A stretch of 14,883 bases of DNA, taken from Bordetella parapertussis. GTDB taxonomy: Bacteria; Pseudomonadota; Gammaproteobacteria; Burkholderiales; Burkholderiaceae_C. The translations under genes were made by a program, and so were the position numbers. Location: positions 1 through 14,883 of the forward strand of contig CAMCTC010000114.1 in the NCBI GenBank assembly GCA_945878355.1, read 5' to 3'. Below are positions 1-6,823 of the stretch, piece by piece. Within the stretch, counting starts at the first letter, position 1. The number at the start of each line of letters is the position of its first letter. The notes beneath the pieces were generated by a model. The model was given only the letters and a program-made list of their open reading frames with translations. It did no database searches and was not told the origin of the DNA.

Positions 1-693
1 AACGGCGATGTGGCGCGTGCGCTGGACGCGATCATCAAGCAGACCGAGGCCGATGACGACATCTGGGCCGTGGTGCTGACGGGCTGCGGCTCGCAGGCTT
101 TTTGCGCTGGCGCCGACCTCAAGGAGGTCTCGGCCGGCCGCAGCAAAGACCTCTGGACCGAGGGCGGCGGATTTGCCGGCTTCGTGTTTGCCGAACGCAG
201 CAAGCCCTGGATCGCCGCGGTCAACGGCCCGGCGCTGGCCGGCGGCACCGAGATCGTGCTGGCCTGCGACTTGGTCGTCGCGGTGCCTGGTGCGAGCTTC
301 GGGCTGCCCGAGGTCAAGCGCGCGCTGACGGCCGCGGCCGGTGGACTGTTTCGCCTGCCGCGCGTGCTGCCGCGCCAGATCGCGCTCGAGATGATCCTGA
401 CCGGCGAGCCGATCAGCGCCGAGCGGGCGAACCAGCTCGGCATGGTCAATCGCTTGGTGCCGGCAGAGCGCTTGCTGGACGAGGCGATGGCGCTGGCCGC
501 AAGAATCACCGTCAACGCCCCGGTCGCGGTGCGCGAGAGCCTGCGCGTGGCACGCCGCGCCAACGACCTGCCAGACGCCGAGTTGCGAGCGATGACCGAG
601 CAGTCGTCGCTCAGGGTGCGGGCGAGCGAGGACTTCAAGGAAGGCCCGCTGGCCTTTATCGAGAAGCGCGCGCCGAAGTGGACGGGGCGCTGA
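1..693 (+). CDS. Enoyl-CoA hydratase/isomerase (crotonase) family protein, 5' end missing
   Basis: Crotonase-fold enzyme acting on acyl-CoA thioesters, most likely a cytoplasmic enoyl-CoA hydratase or a related isomerase. The frame is open from base 1 and the visible protein (230 residues) lacks the first N-terminal strand, so the gene starts upstream; the GTG at 10 is probably an internal valine. In visible numbering, the CoA/oxyanion-hole motif CAGADL is at about 35-40. NGPALAGGTE (75-84) and FGLPE (100-104) carry two glutamates, Glu84 and Glu104. These sit 20 residues apart, as do Glu144 and Glu164 of rat mitochondrial crotonase, so both catalytic acids are kept and hydratase activity is plausible. 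The C-terminal helices (SEDFKEGPLAFIEKRAPKW) are typical of the family. Substrate cannot be told from sequence. It converges with gshA across 38 bp. Confidence 0.9.
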   Translation, partial: NGDVARALDAIIKQTEADDDIWAVVLTGCGSQAFCAGADLKEVSAGRSKDLWTEGGGFAGFVFAERSKPWIAAVNGPALAGGTEIVLACDLVVAVPGASFGLPEVKRALTAAAGGLFRLPRVLPRQIALEMILTGEPISAERANQLGMVNRLVPAERLLDEAMALAARITVNAPVAVRESLRVARRANDLPDAELRAMTEQSSLRVRASEDFKEGPLAFIEKRAPKWTGR

Positions 694-728
694 AACGCTG
701 AGCCAGCCGCGACCTTGTTGCGTTCAGC
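689..728. terminator. Candidate hairpin between convergent crotonase gene and gshA
   Basis: Arms 689-698 (GCTGAAACGC) and 720-728 (GCGTTCAGC) pair over 9 bp with one bulged A and a 21-nt loop. The left arm includes the crotonase stop codon. There is no T-tract on either strand. Position between two convergent genes suggests a bidirectional transcription end, but the long loop makes this tentative. Confidence 0.3.
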
Positions 729-731
729 CGA

Positions 732-2285
732 TCAAGCGGCCACGCCGGTCGCCGAGTGCACTTCCAATCGGTCTGGCGACAGATAGGCTTGCCGATAGGC
801 CTCGAACTGCATGCTGTCGGCAGCCTCGATGCGCTGCTGCTCGGCCACCGATTTCTGGGCCAATGCCGCGAAGCGCGCGGCTTGCGCATCGGTCCAGGGC
901 AGAGCCAGCAACTGCGCGCGGGTCTGCGCCGACTGTGCGCGGATGAAGCGTACATAAGAGCCGTCGAAACCCGTCAACATGGCCTGCAAAACCCTGGCCG
1001 ATGGCAGTTCGGCGGGCCGGTCCAGCACAGCGCTGGCAGCCGCCAGCGCGTCGCCGTAGGACCGGCCACCATGGGCAGCGTCCATCGCTGCGGCGATCGG
1101 CTCGCATTCGGCCAGCAACTGCGCAGCCCAATCGGTCAGCGCCACAGGCTGGCCATCGCGCTCGAGCTGCAGGCCGGGCTCGCGTCCACGCGCGGCCGCG
1201 AGCTGCTGGTTGCGCGCCAACGCGGCGATCTCATCGGGCGTGTCGGGCGGGCTGTCAACCAGCAGGCAGTGCAGCAGGAAAATATCGATGAAACGGGTGG
1301 TTGCGGCGGCGATGCCCACCGGCTCGAAAGGGTCGAGGTCCATGCAGCGCACCTCGATGTACTCGACGCCACGCTCACGCAACGCGTGCAGCGGTCGCTC
1401 GCCCGGCTGTATCACCCGCTTGGGCCGGATCAGGCCGTAGAACTCGTTCTCGATCTGCAGCAGGCTGGTCGCGAGCTGGTTGTAGTCGCCGCCCGGGTTG
1501 CGGACGCCGACCGCTTCGTAAGGCGGATAAGGCCGGATCATCGCCTCGTGCAGCGAGTCGGCGTAGCGCTCCAGGCTGTTGTAGCTCACCGCCAGTGAGG
1601 CCTGCGCGTCACTCTGGTAGCCCAGCCGGCCCATGCGCAGCGAGGTGCCGTAAGCCATGTGCAGCGTACCGCCACGCAGCGGCTGCAGCTCGTGCTGACG
1701 GCCGGCGACGAAGTCAGCGCACACCGCCGGCGAAGCGCCGAACAGGTACAGCAGCACGAAGGCGTGGCGCCTGAAATTGCGGATCAGCGCGAAGTGCTCG
1801 TCGTTGCGCAGGCCCGGCATCGACCAGTTGTAGTGAATACCCGAGATGGTCTGCATGCGCCGGCCATAGCGATGGCCCAGGCCCATGCGGTAAACACTCT
1901 TGGCCCGACCGACATTGCTAGACCCGTAGCGCCCGAGCGGGATGGTCTCGTCGGTGGGCAAACCACAAGGCATGCTGCCGACCCACATCTGCTCGGCATC
2001 GGGCTGGGCGCCCAGCGCGTGGTAAACCGCTTGGTGGATCTCGGTCAGCTCGGCCAAGCAGGCATCGGCGTCGCGGTGCACGCCGGTGATCAGCTCGAGC
2101 TGAGACTCGCTGAAATCGGTCGTGATCAGCGGATGGGTCAAGGCCGACCCCAGCGCAGCAGGATGCGGCGTCAGCGCCAGGCCTGCGCCCGGCAAGGCGC
2201 GCAGGCTTTCCTTTTCGATACCGCGACGGATTCCCCGCAGCCGCTCGGGCGGCAGGGCACGCAAGCGCTCGTGCAATGCTTTCAC
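732..2285 (-). CDS. gshA: Glutamate--cysteine ligase (gamma-glutamylcysteine synthetase), proteobacterial type
   Basis: Catalyses the ATP-dependent joining of L-glutamate and L-cysteine, the first and rate-limiting step of glutathione synthesis, in the cytoplasm. The 517-residue length is nearly that of E. coli GshA (518). Family blocks are clear: RRGIEKESLR (about 20-29, with acidic residues of the active site), ALTHPLITTDFSESQLELIT (about 49-68), SMPC, YGSSNVGRAKSVYRMGL, MQTISGIHYNWSMP, and the C-terminal-half blocks LLQIENEFYGLIRPKR and GVEYIEVRCMDLDPFEPVG. The start is GTG at 2285: an in-frame stop lies four codons upstream and a strong Shine-Dalgarno (GAAGGAGA, 2292-2299 read on the minus strand) lies about 7 nt before it. 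tctBA lies upstream on the same strand, 240 bp away with hairpins between, so gshA probably has its own promoter. gshB is not in the window. Confidence 0.97.
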   Translation of the reverse strand: MKALHERLRALPPERLRGIRRGIEKESLRALPGAGLALTPHPAALGSALTHPLITTDFSESQLELITGVHRDADACLAELTEIHQAVYHALGAQPDAEQMWVGSMPCGLPTDETIPLGRYGSSNVGRAKSVYRMGLGHRYGRRMQTISGIHYNWSMPGLRNDEHFALIRNFRRHAFVLLYLFGASPAVCADFVAGRQHELQPLRGGTLHMAYGTSLRMGRLGYQSDAQASLAVSYNSLERYADSLHEAMIRPYPPYEAVGVRNPGGDYNQLATSLLQIENEFYGLIRPKRVIQPGERPLHALRERGVEYIEVRCMDLDPFEPVGIAAATTRFIDIFLLHCLLVDSPPDTPDEIAALARNQQLAAARGREPGLQLERDGQPVALTDWAAQLLAECEPIAAAMDAAHGGRSYGDALAAASAVLDRPAELPSARVLQAMLTGFDGSYVRFIRAQSAQTRAQLLALPWTDAQAARFAALAQKSVAEQQRIEAADSMQFEAYRQAYLSPDRLEVHSATGVAA

Positions 2286-2435
2286 CGGGCGTCTCCTTCA
2301 GATGTTCTGGGGGGGACACGCTAACAGAGGCTGATGACACTTGCCCGGCGGGGGGTTGCTCGGCTATGTGCTATGTGAATTCCTGCCCTCACCCGATGCG
2401 CGCGACCCTTCGGCCCTGGCCTGCGGCAAAACCAT

Positions 2436-2479
2436 CCTCGATGCTCAAGCCTTGCTCAGCGCTTGACAGGGCATCGAGG
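2436..2479. repeat. Imperfect inverted repeat (long stem-loop) between tctA and gshA
   Basis: Outer arms CCTCGATGC (2436-2444) and GCATCGAGG (2471-2479) are perfect complements. Directly inside, TCAAGC (2445-2450) pairs with GCTTGA (2461-2466). Together they give 15 bp with a 4-nt bulge (CAGG, 2467-2470) and a 10-nt loop. It could be a second terminator hairpin for tctBA or part of the gshA leader. No T-tract follows on either strand. Confidence 0.45.
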
Positions 2480-2495
2480 CGGCGCAACTCAGTGC

Positions 2496-2520
2496 GCCCG
2501 GCAGCCGCGGGCTGCCGGGC
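2496..2520 (-). terminator. Terminator-like hairpin after tctA
   Basis: Perfect 11-bp inverted repeat (GCCCGGCAGCC, 2496-2506, and GGCTGCCGGGC, 2510-2520) with a 3-nt loop, beginning 5 bp past the tctA stop codon. It is very GC-rich and has no T-run on the minus strand, so it may act as a 3'-end stabiliser or as part of a Rho-dependent end rather than a classic intrinsic terminator. Confidence 0.55.
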
Positions 2521-2525
2521 CGCCC

Positions 2526-4037
2526 TCATTCGGCGAACACGTCCTCGCGCTTGGCTCGGATGGTCGGCAACAGCACCACCACGAGCAGCAACACCCCGAT
2601 CGCGAGCAGCACAGCGCTGAGCGGGCGTTCGACAAACACCATCGGATCACCTTGCGCATAGCGCATCGCACGGCGCAGGTTTTCTTCCATCAAAGGTCCC
2701 AGCACAAAGCCCAGCAGCAAGGGCGTGGGTTCGAACCCAAGCTTGGACAGGCCGTAACCCATCAGCCCGAAAGCCGCTGCCAGATAGACCTCGAAGCTCG
2801 AGTTGCTCAGCGTGAACACGCCGATGCAGCAGAACAGCACGATGGCTGGAAACATCAAGCGGTAAGGCACTTTCAGCAGCGACACCCACATGCCGATCAT
2901 CGGCAGGTTGATCACGACCAACATCAGGTTGCCGACCCACATGCTCGCGACCATGCCCCAGAACAGGTCGGGCCGCTTGGTCATCACCTCGGGCCCGGGC
3001 TCGATACCTTGGATGATCATCGCCCCGACCATCAAGGCCATCACCGCGTTGGACGGGATGCCCAGCGTCAGCATCGGGATGAACGATGTCTGTGCGGCGG
3101 CATTGTTGGCCGACTCAGGCCCAGCCACGCCTTCGATCGCGCCCTTGCCAAAGCGCGAGGGGTCGCGGGCAAGCTTTTTCTCGACCGTGTAGGCCGCGAA
3201 CGACGCCAGCACCGCACCACCGCCAGGCAGCAAGCCCAGCACCGAGCCCAGCGCAGTGCCTCGCAGCAACGCAGGCCAGGCTTCACGCAGCACGCTGCTC
3301 GTCGGCCACAAGCCGGTGACCTTGTTGCTCAGCAGCGAGCGGTCAACCTCAGGACCTTCGAGGTTGCGCAAGATCTCGGCGATGCCGAACAAGCCCATGG
3401 CCAGCGACACGAAGCTGATGCCGTCAGCGAGTTCGCCGACGCCGAAGGTGTAGCGCATCGCGCCGGTGTCGACGTCAGTGCCGATCAACCCCAGGAAGAC
3501 GCCGAGAAAAATCATCGCGAAAGACTTCAGCACCGAGCCATGGGCCATCACGACCGATGCGACCAGTCCCAGCACCATCAGCGAGAAGTATTCGGCAGGG
3601 CCGAATTTCTGCGCCATGCCAGCCAGCGGCGGACCAGCGGCCGCGATCAGCAGCGTGCCAAAGCAGCCTGCGACAAAAGAGCCGATCGCCGCGACCGCCA
3701 AGGCCTCGCCAGCGCGACCTTGGCGCGCCATCTGGTAGCCGTCGAGCGTGGTGACGATCGACGAGGCCTCGCCGGGCAGGTTGACCAAGATCGCGGTGGT
3801 CGAGCCGCCATACTGGCAGCCGTAGTAAATGCCCGCCAACATGATCAGCGAGCTGATCGGCGGCAGCTGAAAGGTGATCGGCAACAGCATCGCGATCGTC
3901 GTGACCGGGCCGATCCCGGGCAGCACACCGATCAGCGTGCCCAGCAACGCACCGATCAGGCAGTACATCAGGTTCTGCAAGGTCAGCGCGACGCCGAAAC
4001 CCAGCGACAGGTTGGCAATCAGATCGAATTCAGTCAT
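2526..4037 (-). CDS. tctA: Tripartite tricarboxylate transporter (TTT) large permease, TctA family
   Basis: Large inner-membrane subunit of a TTT system, forming the transport path for a carboxylate-type solute delivered by a periplasmic receptor. The protein is 503 residues (family about 500) with roughly a dozen hydrophobic segments. Signature blocks: GVLPGIGP (about 37-44), GIYYGCQYGGSTTAILVNLPGE (about 69-90), and in the second half GLLPGGGA followed by EGVAGPESANNAAA and IPMLTLGIPSNAV. The two G-x-LPG-x-G motifs reflect the family's internal two-fold repeat. I chose ATG at 4037, giving a start preceding TEFDLIANL and an ATGA overlap with the tctB stop; the frame is open 16 codons further upstream but that part lies inside tctB. 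Translation is probably coupled to tctB. The ligand cannot be read from the permease. Confidence 0.95.
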   Translation of the reverse strand: MTEFDLIANLSLGFGVALTLQNLMYCLIGALLGTLIGVLPGIGPVTTIAMLLPITFQLPPISSLIMLAGIYYGCQYGGSTTAILVNLPGEASSIVTTLDGYQMARQGRAGEALAVAAIGSFVAGCFGTLLIAAAGPPLAGMAQKFGPAEYFSLMVLGLVASVVMAHGSVLKSFAMIFLGVFLGLIGTDVDTGAMRYTFGVGELADGISFVSLAMGLFGIAEILRNLEGPEVDRSLLSNKVTGLWPTSSVLREAWPALLRGTALGSVLGLLPGGGAVLASFAAYTVEKKLARDPSRFGKGAIEGVAGPESANNAAAQTSFIPMLTLGIPSNAVMALMVGAMIIQGIEPGPEVMTKRPDLFWGMVASMWVGNLMLVVINLPMIGMWVSLLKVPYRLMFPAIVLFCCIGVFTLSNSSFEVYLAAAFGLMGYGLSKLGFEPTPLLLGFVLGPLMEENLRRAMRYAQGDPMVFVERPLSAVLLAIGVLLLVVVLLPTIRAKREDVFAE

Positions 4038-4579
4038 GGCAGGATGCGCAGTGGCAGTTGCAGGGCAAATGGGAACAGCAAGCAAGCGGCGATCGCCATG
4101 CCCAGCGCCAGCAACGCGGTGTCGCGAAACCGCTGCTGCGGCGACGCCAGGCCGGCCATCCCAACCGCCAGCACCGACGAAATCAACAAGCCGGTGCGCT
4201 CAATGGTCATCGCAAAAACGACCAGCGCGCCCACGACCAGCAAGATCGGCTTGAGGCGCCATGCCGCCAGCGGCGGGCCTTTGCGGACCAAGCCGATGAC
4301 CAGCAACGCGACGCCGAACAGACACAGAATCCCCGACAGCATCTGCGGCGTGTAGCCCGGGCCCATGCGGAACGCGGTGCCAACTTTCAGCGGCTGTCCG
4401 AACCACCAGCCAAACAAGCCACAGGCCAACAAAAACAAGCCCGCCGCAAAGTCGGCCTGGGACCGTATCAACGGCTTGCTGCGGCCGGCCTGTGGCGGGT
4501 TTTCAGGTCCGTCAGGGCCTTCAGGGTCTTTATCGCCTGGCGAAGCTTTCGTCTCATTTTGTCTGACTGTCTGGTTCAC
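4034..4579 (-). CDS. tctB: Tripartite tricarboxylate transporter small subunit, TctB family
   Basis: Small inner-membrane partner of TctA in TTT transporters, needed for transport although its exact role is less clear. The 181-residue protein has about four hydrophobic segments: ADFAAGLFLLACGLFGWWFG; MLSGILCLFGVALLVIGLV; ILLVVGALVVFAMTI plus LISSVLAVGMAGLA; and TALLALGMAIAACLLFPFAL. The pattern FRMGPGYTPQMLSGIL after TM1 is characteristic. About 40 hydrophilic residues rich in Pro, Asp and Glu precede TM1, longer than in many homologues. The start is GTG at 4579 with AGGGG about 6 nt upstream; a shorter start is possible. It overlaps tctA by 4 bp. Gene order tctB-tctA matches the family, but the receptor genes lie divergently instead of leading the operon. 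Confidence 0.92.
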   Translation of the reverse strand: MNQTVRQNETKASPGDKDPEGPDGPENPPQAGRSKPLIRSQADFAAGLFLLACGLFGWWFGQPLKVGTAFRMGPGYTPQMLSGILCLFGVALLVIGLVRKGPPLAAWRLKPILLVVGALVVFAMTIERTGLLISSVLAVGMAGLASPQQRFRDTALLALGMAIAACLLFPFALQLPLRILP

Positions 4580-4649
4580 ATCAACCCCTGTGCTTGTCGT
4601 CTGCTGTCACCCGCCGAGTCAGTCGGGCGGGCGGCTCGTCTCCATCCCA

Positions 4650-4673
4650 ATGGTTGTACCATGTATTCATGGT
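4650..4673. promoter_or_regulatory. Candidate FadR/GntR-type operator in the tctBA / receptor divergent region
   Basis: TGGTTGTACCA (4651-4661) fits the TNGTNNNACNA pattern known for operators of the FadR subfamily of GntR regulators; with flanking bases it is a perfect 5-bp dyad, ATGGT-TGT-ACCAT. An overlapping second dyad ACCATG-TATT-CATGGT (4658-4673) shares the middle arm. It lies 66 bp upstream of the first receptor start and 71 bp upstream of tctB, so one regulator could control both transcripts. No regulator gene is in the window; the assignment rests on the motif alone. Confidence 0.4.
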
Positions 4674-4738
4674 CGGCATTTGGCAGCAGACAGATGCTGC
4701 AAACCGACGTCAGAATTTCAATCCACAGGAGTCATCCA

Positions 4739-5722
4739 ATGAACCTAGATCTTGACAGGAGAAAAGCGCTGATCATCGGCGGCGGCGCGCTGGCGGCAGC
4801 TGCCCAGCCCAGCCTCGCGCAGTCGCTGCCCTCGGGCACGATCCGCATACTGGTCGGCTTTCCGGCTGGCGGCGGATCCGACGTGATGGCCAGGATCATC
4901 GCCGAGAAGCTCAAAGAGCGCACCGGCGCCAACATCATCATCGACAACCGACCGGGCGCCAGCGGCAACCTGGCCTGCGAACTGCTCAAGAACGGGCCGG
5001 CCGACGGCTCGGTGCTGATGTACGGCACGAGCGCGACCACGGTGGCCCAACGCGTCACCCGCAAGCAACTGCCCTACGACGTTGAGAAAGACCTCGTCCC
5101 ACTGGGCCTGGCCGGCACGGTGTCAGTCGCCTTTGTGACCTCGTCGACGATCGGTGTTCGCACGCTGCCCGAGTACATCGAATGGCTCAAGAAAAATCCA
5201 CGCAGGCAGAACTTCGGCACCACCGCGATGGGCAGCATGACGCATTTCTTCGGCGTGCTGCTTGGGCAAGCCATTGGCATACCGCTCGAGCCGGTGGCCT
5301 ACAAAGGCGCGGGCCCGCTGATCGCCGACTTGTCGGCCGGCCATGCGCCGGCGGGCTGCGGCGGCGTGACCGACTTCCTCACCCACCACCGCGCCGACAA
5401 ACTGCGCATCCTCGCCGTCTCGGCGCCCAAGCGTCCGAGCGCGGCACCCGAACTGCCGACGATCTCGGAGCTGGGCTACCCCAAGCTCAGCTACGAGGGT
5501 TTTTACGGCTTTTACGGCCCGTCCAAGATGAGCCCTGGCCTGGTTGCGCTGTGGAACAAAGAGCTTCGGGCCGTGCTTGAAACGCCCGAGATGCGCCAGC
5601 GCTTGACCACCGTCGGCATGGAGGTGTTGACGTCGACACCGACCGAGATGTTCGAGCGCCAGTCTCAGCTCATCACCTACATGACCGCCTCGATGAAAGC
5701 GGCCGGAGTCGAGCCCGAATAG
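4739..5722 (+). CDS. Bug/TctC-family periplasmic solute-binding receptor (first copy)
   Basis: Extracytoplasmic receptor of the tripartite tricarboxylate transporter (TctC/Bug) family, which captures a small, usually carboxylated, ligand for a TctAB permease. It has 327 residues including an export signal: DRRKALIIGGGALAAAAQPSLAQS, with twin arginines at 7-8, a hydrophobic core and a likely cleavage after SLA. Typical blocks follow: TIRILVGFPAGGGSDVMARIIAEKL, DNRPGASGNLA, LPYDVEKDLVPLG, EYIEWLKKNP, EPVAYKGAGPLIADL and LPTISELGYP. The ATG at 4739 has AGGAG 7 nt upstream (4727-4731). It is divergent from tctBA and followed 63 bp later by a paralogue, suggesting local duplication. Both copies share an unusual GHAPAGCGG segment before TDFLTHH. 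The ligand is unknown; citrate specificity should not be assumed. Confidence 0.93.
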   Translation: MNLDLDRRKALIIGGGALAAAAQPSLAQSLPSGTIRILVGFPAGGGSDVMARIIAEKLKERTGANIIIDNRPGASGNLACELLKNGPADGSVLMYGTSATTVAQRVTRKQLPYDVEKDLVPLGLAGTVSVAFVTSSTIGVRTLPEYIEWLKKNPRRQNFGTTAMGSMTHFFGVLLGQAIGIPLEPVAYKGAGPLIADLSAGHAPAGCGGVTDFLTHHRADKLRILAVSAPKRPSAAPELPTISELGYPKLSYEGFYGFYGPSKMSPGLVALWNKELRAVLETPEMRQRLTTVGMEVLTSTPTEMFERQSQLITYMTASMKAAGVEPE

Positions 5723-5727
5723 CACGC

Positions 5728-5756
5728 GGCCGGGATTACCGGCCATTCAGCTTTTT
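5728..5756 (+). terminator. Hairpin plus T-run between the two receptor genes
   Basis: GGCCGG (5728-5733), 5-nt loop GATTA, CCGGCC (5739-5744), then after 7 nt a run of five Ts (5752-5756) in an AT-rich stretch. It begins five bases after the first receptor's stop codon. The stem is short and the T-run is not directly adjacent, so partial termination or mRNA processing, giving less of the second receptor, is as likely as full termination. Confidence 0.45.
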
Positions 5757-5785
5757 AATTTGATAACCCACAAAAAGAGTGTTTC

Positions 5786-6775
5786 ATGAACTTTGACCCA
5801 TCGCGCCGCAAGGCGCTCTACCTGGCAGGCGGTGCCGCTGCTGCAGCAACACTGGGCAGCGCCGCACAGGCCCAGTCGCTGCCCACCGGCACGATCCGGA
5901 TGCTGGTCGGCTACCCGGCCGGCGGCGGCACCGATGTGATGGGGCGGATCCTTGCCGACAAGCTCAAGGAGCGGATCGGCGCCAACGTCATCGTCGAGAA
6001 CCGCGCCGGCGCCAGCGGCACGCTGGCCTGCGACACGCTGCGCAACGCGCCGGCCGACGGCACGGTGATCATGTACGCACCGAGTGCGGCGACCGTGGCG
6101 CAGACCGTCACCAAGAAGATGCTGCCTTACGACCTGGAAAAAGATCTGGCCACCATCACGCTGGCAGGCACGGTCTCGACGGTGTTCGTCGTGTCGCCGA
6201 CCATCGGCGTGCGCAACCTGCCTGAGTACATCGACTGGCTGAAAAAGAACCCACGCAAAGCCAGCTTCGGATCCACGGCGATGGGCAGCTCGACGCATTT
6301 CTTCGGCGTTGAGCTCGGCCAGGCGATCGGCATCCCGATCGAGCCAGTGGCCTACAAGGGCGCGGCGCCGCTGATCGCCGATCTGTCGGCCGGGCACGCG
6401 CCTGCCGGCTGTGGCGGCCTCACCGACTTCCTGACCCATCACCGTGGCGAAAAGCTGCGCATCATCGCGATCTCGTCGCCCAAGCGCGCCACCGGGGCAC
6501 CCGACCTGCCCACCATCTCTGAGCTCGGCTACCCGAAACTCGCCAGCGAAGGCTTCTACGGCTTCTACGCCTCAGCCAAGATGAGCGCCGGGATGATCAA
6601 CGCCTGGAACAAGGAGTTGCGCACGGTGCTGGAGTTACCCGAGATGCGGCAGCGGCTGGTCGGCCTGGGCCTGGAAGTCCAGACCTCCACACCGGCCGAA
6701 TTCGCCGCCCGGCAATCGCGCGACCTGGTGTCGTTCGCAGCGTCGATGAAGGCTGCAGGCTTCCAGCCCGAGTGA
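5786..6775 (+). CDS. Bug/TctC-family periplasmic solute-binding receptor (second copy)
   Basis: Paralogue of the preceding receptor; by eye about two thirds or more of the mature residues are identical, with no gaps noticed. It has 329 residues. The signal peptide SRRKALYLAGGAAAAATLGSAAQAQS has a twin-arginine motif at 7-8 and an AQA cleavage site. The same blocks recur: TIRMLVGYPAGGGTDVMGRILADKL, ENRAGASGTLA, LPYDLEKDLATI, EPVAYKGAAPLIADL, GHAPAGCGGLTDF, LPTISELGYP. Differences cluster in the loop after PADG (MYGTSATT versus MYAPSAAT) and in the C-terminal third, which could tune ligand preference. Upstream there is only a weak purine stretch (AAAAAGAG, ending 7 nt before ATG). It probably shares transcripts with the first copy, reduced by the hairpin between them. 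It converges with the downstream EamA gene. Confidence 0.93.
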   Translation: MNFDPSRRKALYLAGGAAAAATLGSAAQAQSLPTGTIRMLVGYPAGGGTDVMGRILADKLKERIGANVIVENRAGASGTLACDTLRNAPADGTVIMYAPSAATVAQTVTKKMLPYDLEKDLATITLAGTVSTVFVVSPTIGVRNLPEYIDWLKKNPRKASFGSTAMGSSTHFFGVELGQAIGIPIEPVAYKGAAPLIADLSAGHAPAGCGGLTDFLTHHRGEKLRIIAISSPKRATGAPDLPTISELGYPKLASEGFYGFYASAKMSAGMINAWNKELRTVLELPEMRQRLVGLGLEVQTSTPAEFAARQSRDLVSFAASMKAAGFQPE

Positions 6776-6791
6776 TCCTGGCTGGGAGATA

Positions 6792-6820
6792 GGGCTGCGC
6801 CACCCCCGTCGGCGCAGCCC
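6792..6820. terminator. Hairpin between convergent receptor and EamA genes
   Basis: Perfect 10-bp inverted repeat: GGGCTGCGCC (6792-6801) and GGCGCAGCCC (6811-6820), 9-nt loop, in the 48-bp gap between two convergent stop codons. It reads as a stem-loop on both strands, fitting a bidirectional terminator. No strong T-tract follows on either side. Confidence 0.6.
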
Positions 6821-6823
6821 GGT

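Noticed and set aside
756..2324. Plus-strand frames of 280 and 221 codons opposite gshA
   Set aside because: They mirror gshA codons and show no family similarity; gshA itself matches E. coli GshA along its full length.
2463..4355. A 630-codon open frame on the plus strand opposite tctA and tctB
   Set aside because: Its product is rich in Gln, His and Arg with no fold-like pattern, and it is exactly antisense to two well-recognised transporter genes. Long antisense frames are common in GC-rich DNA.
4680..4708. TTGGCA at 4680 as the -35 of a receptor promoter
   Set aside because: The expected -10 position holds ACCGAC, with no likeness to TATAAT.
4058..4738. A long N-terminal extension of the first receptor, in frame back to 4058
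   Set aside because: It would run antisense through tctB and remove the export signal from the N-terminus; the ATG at 4739 has a good ribosome binding site and a signal peptide.
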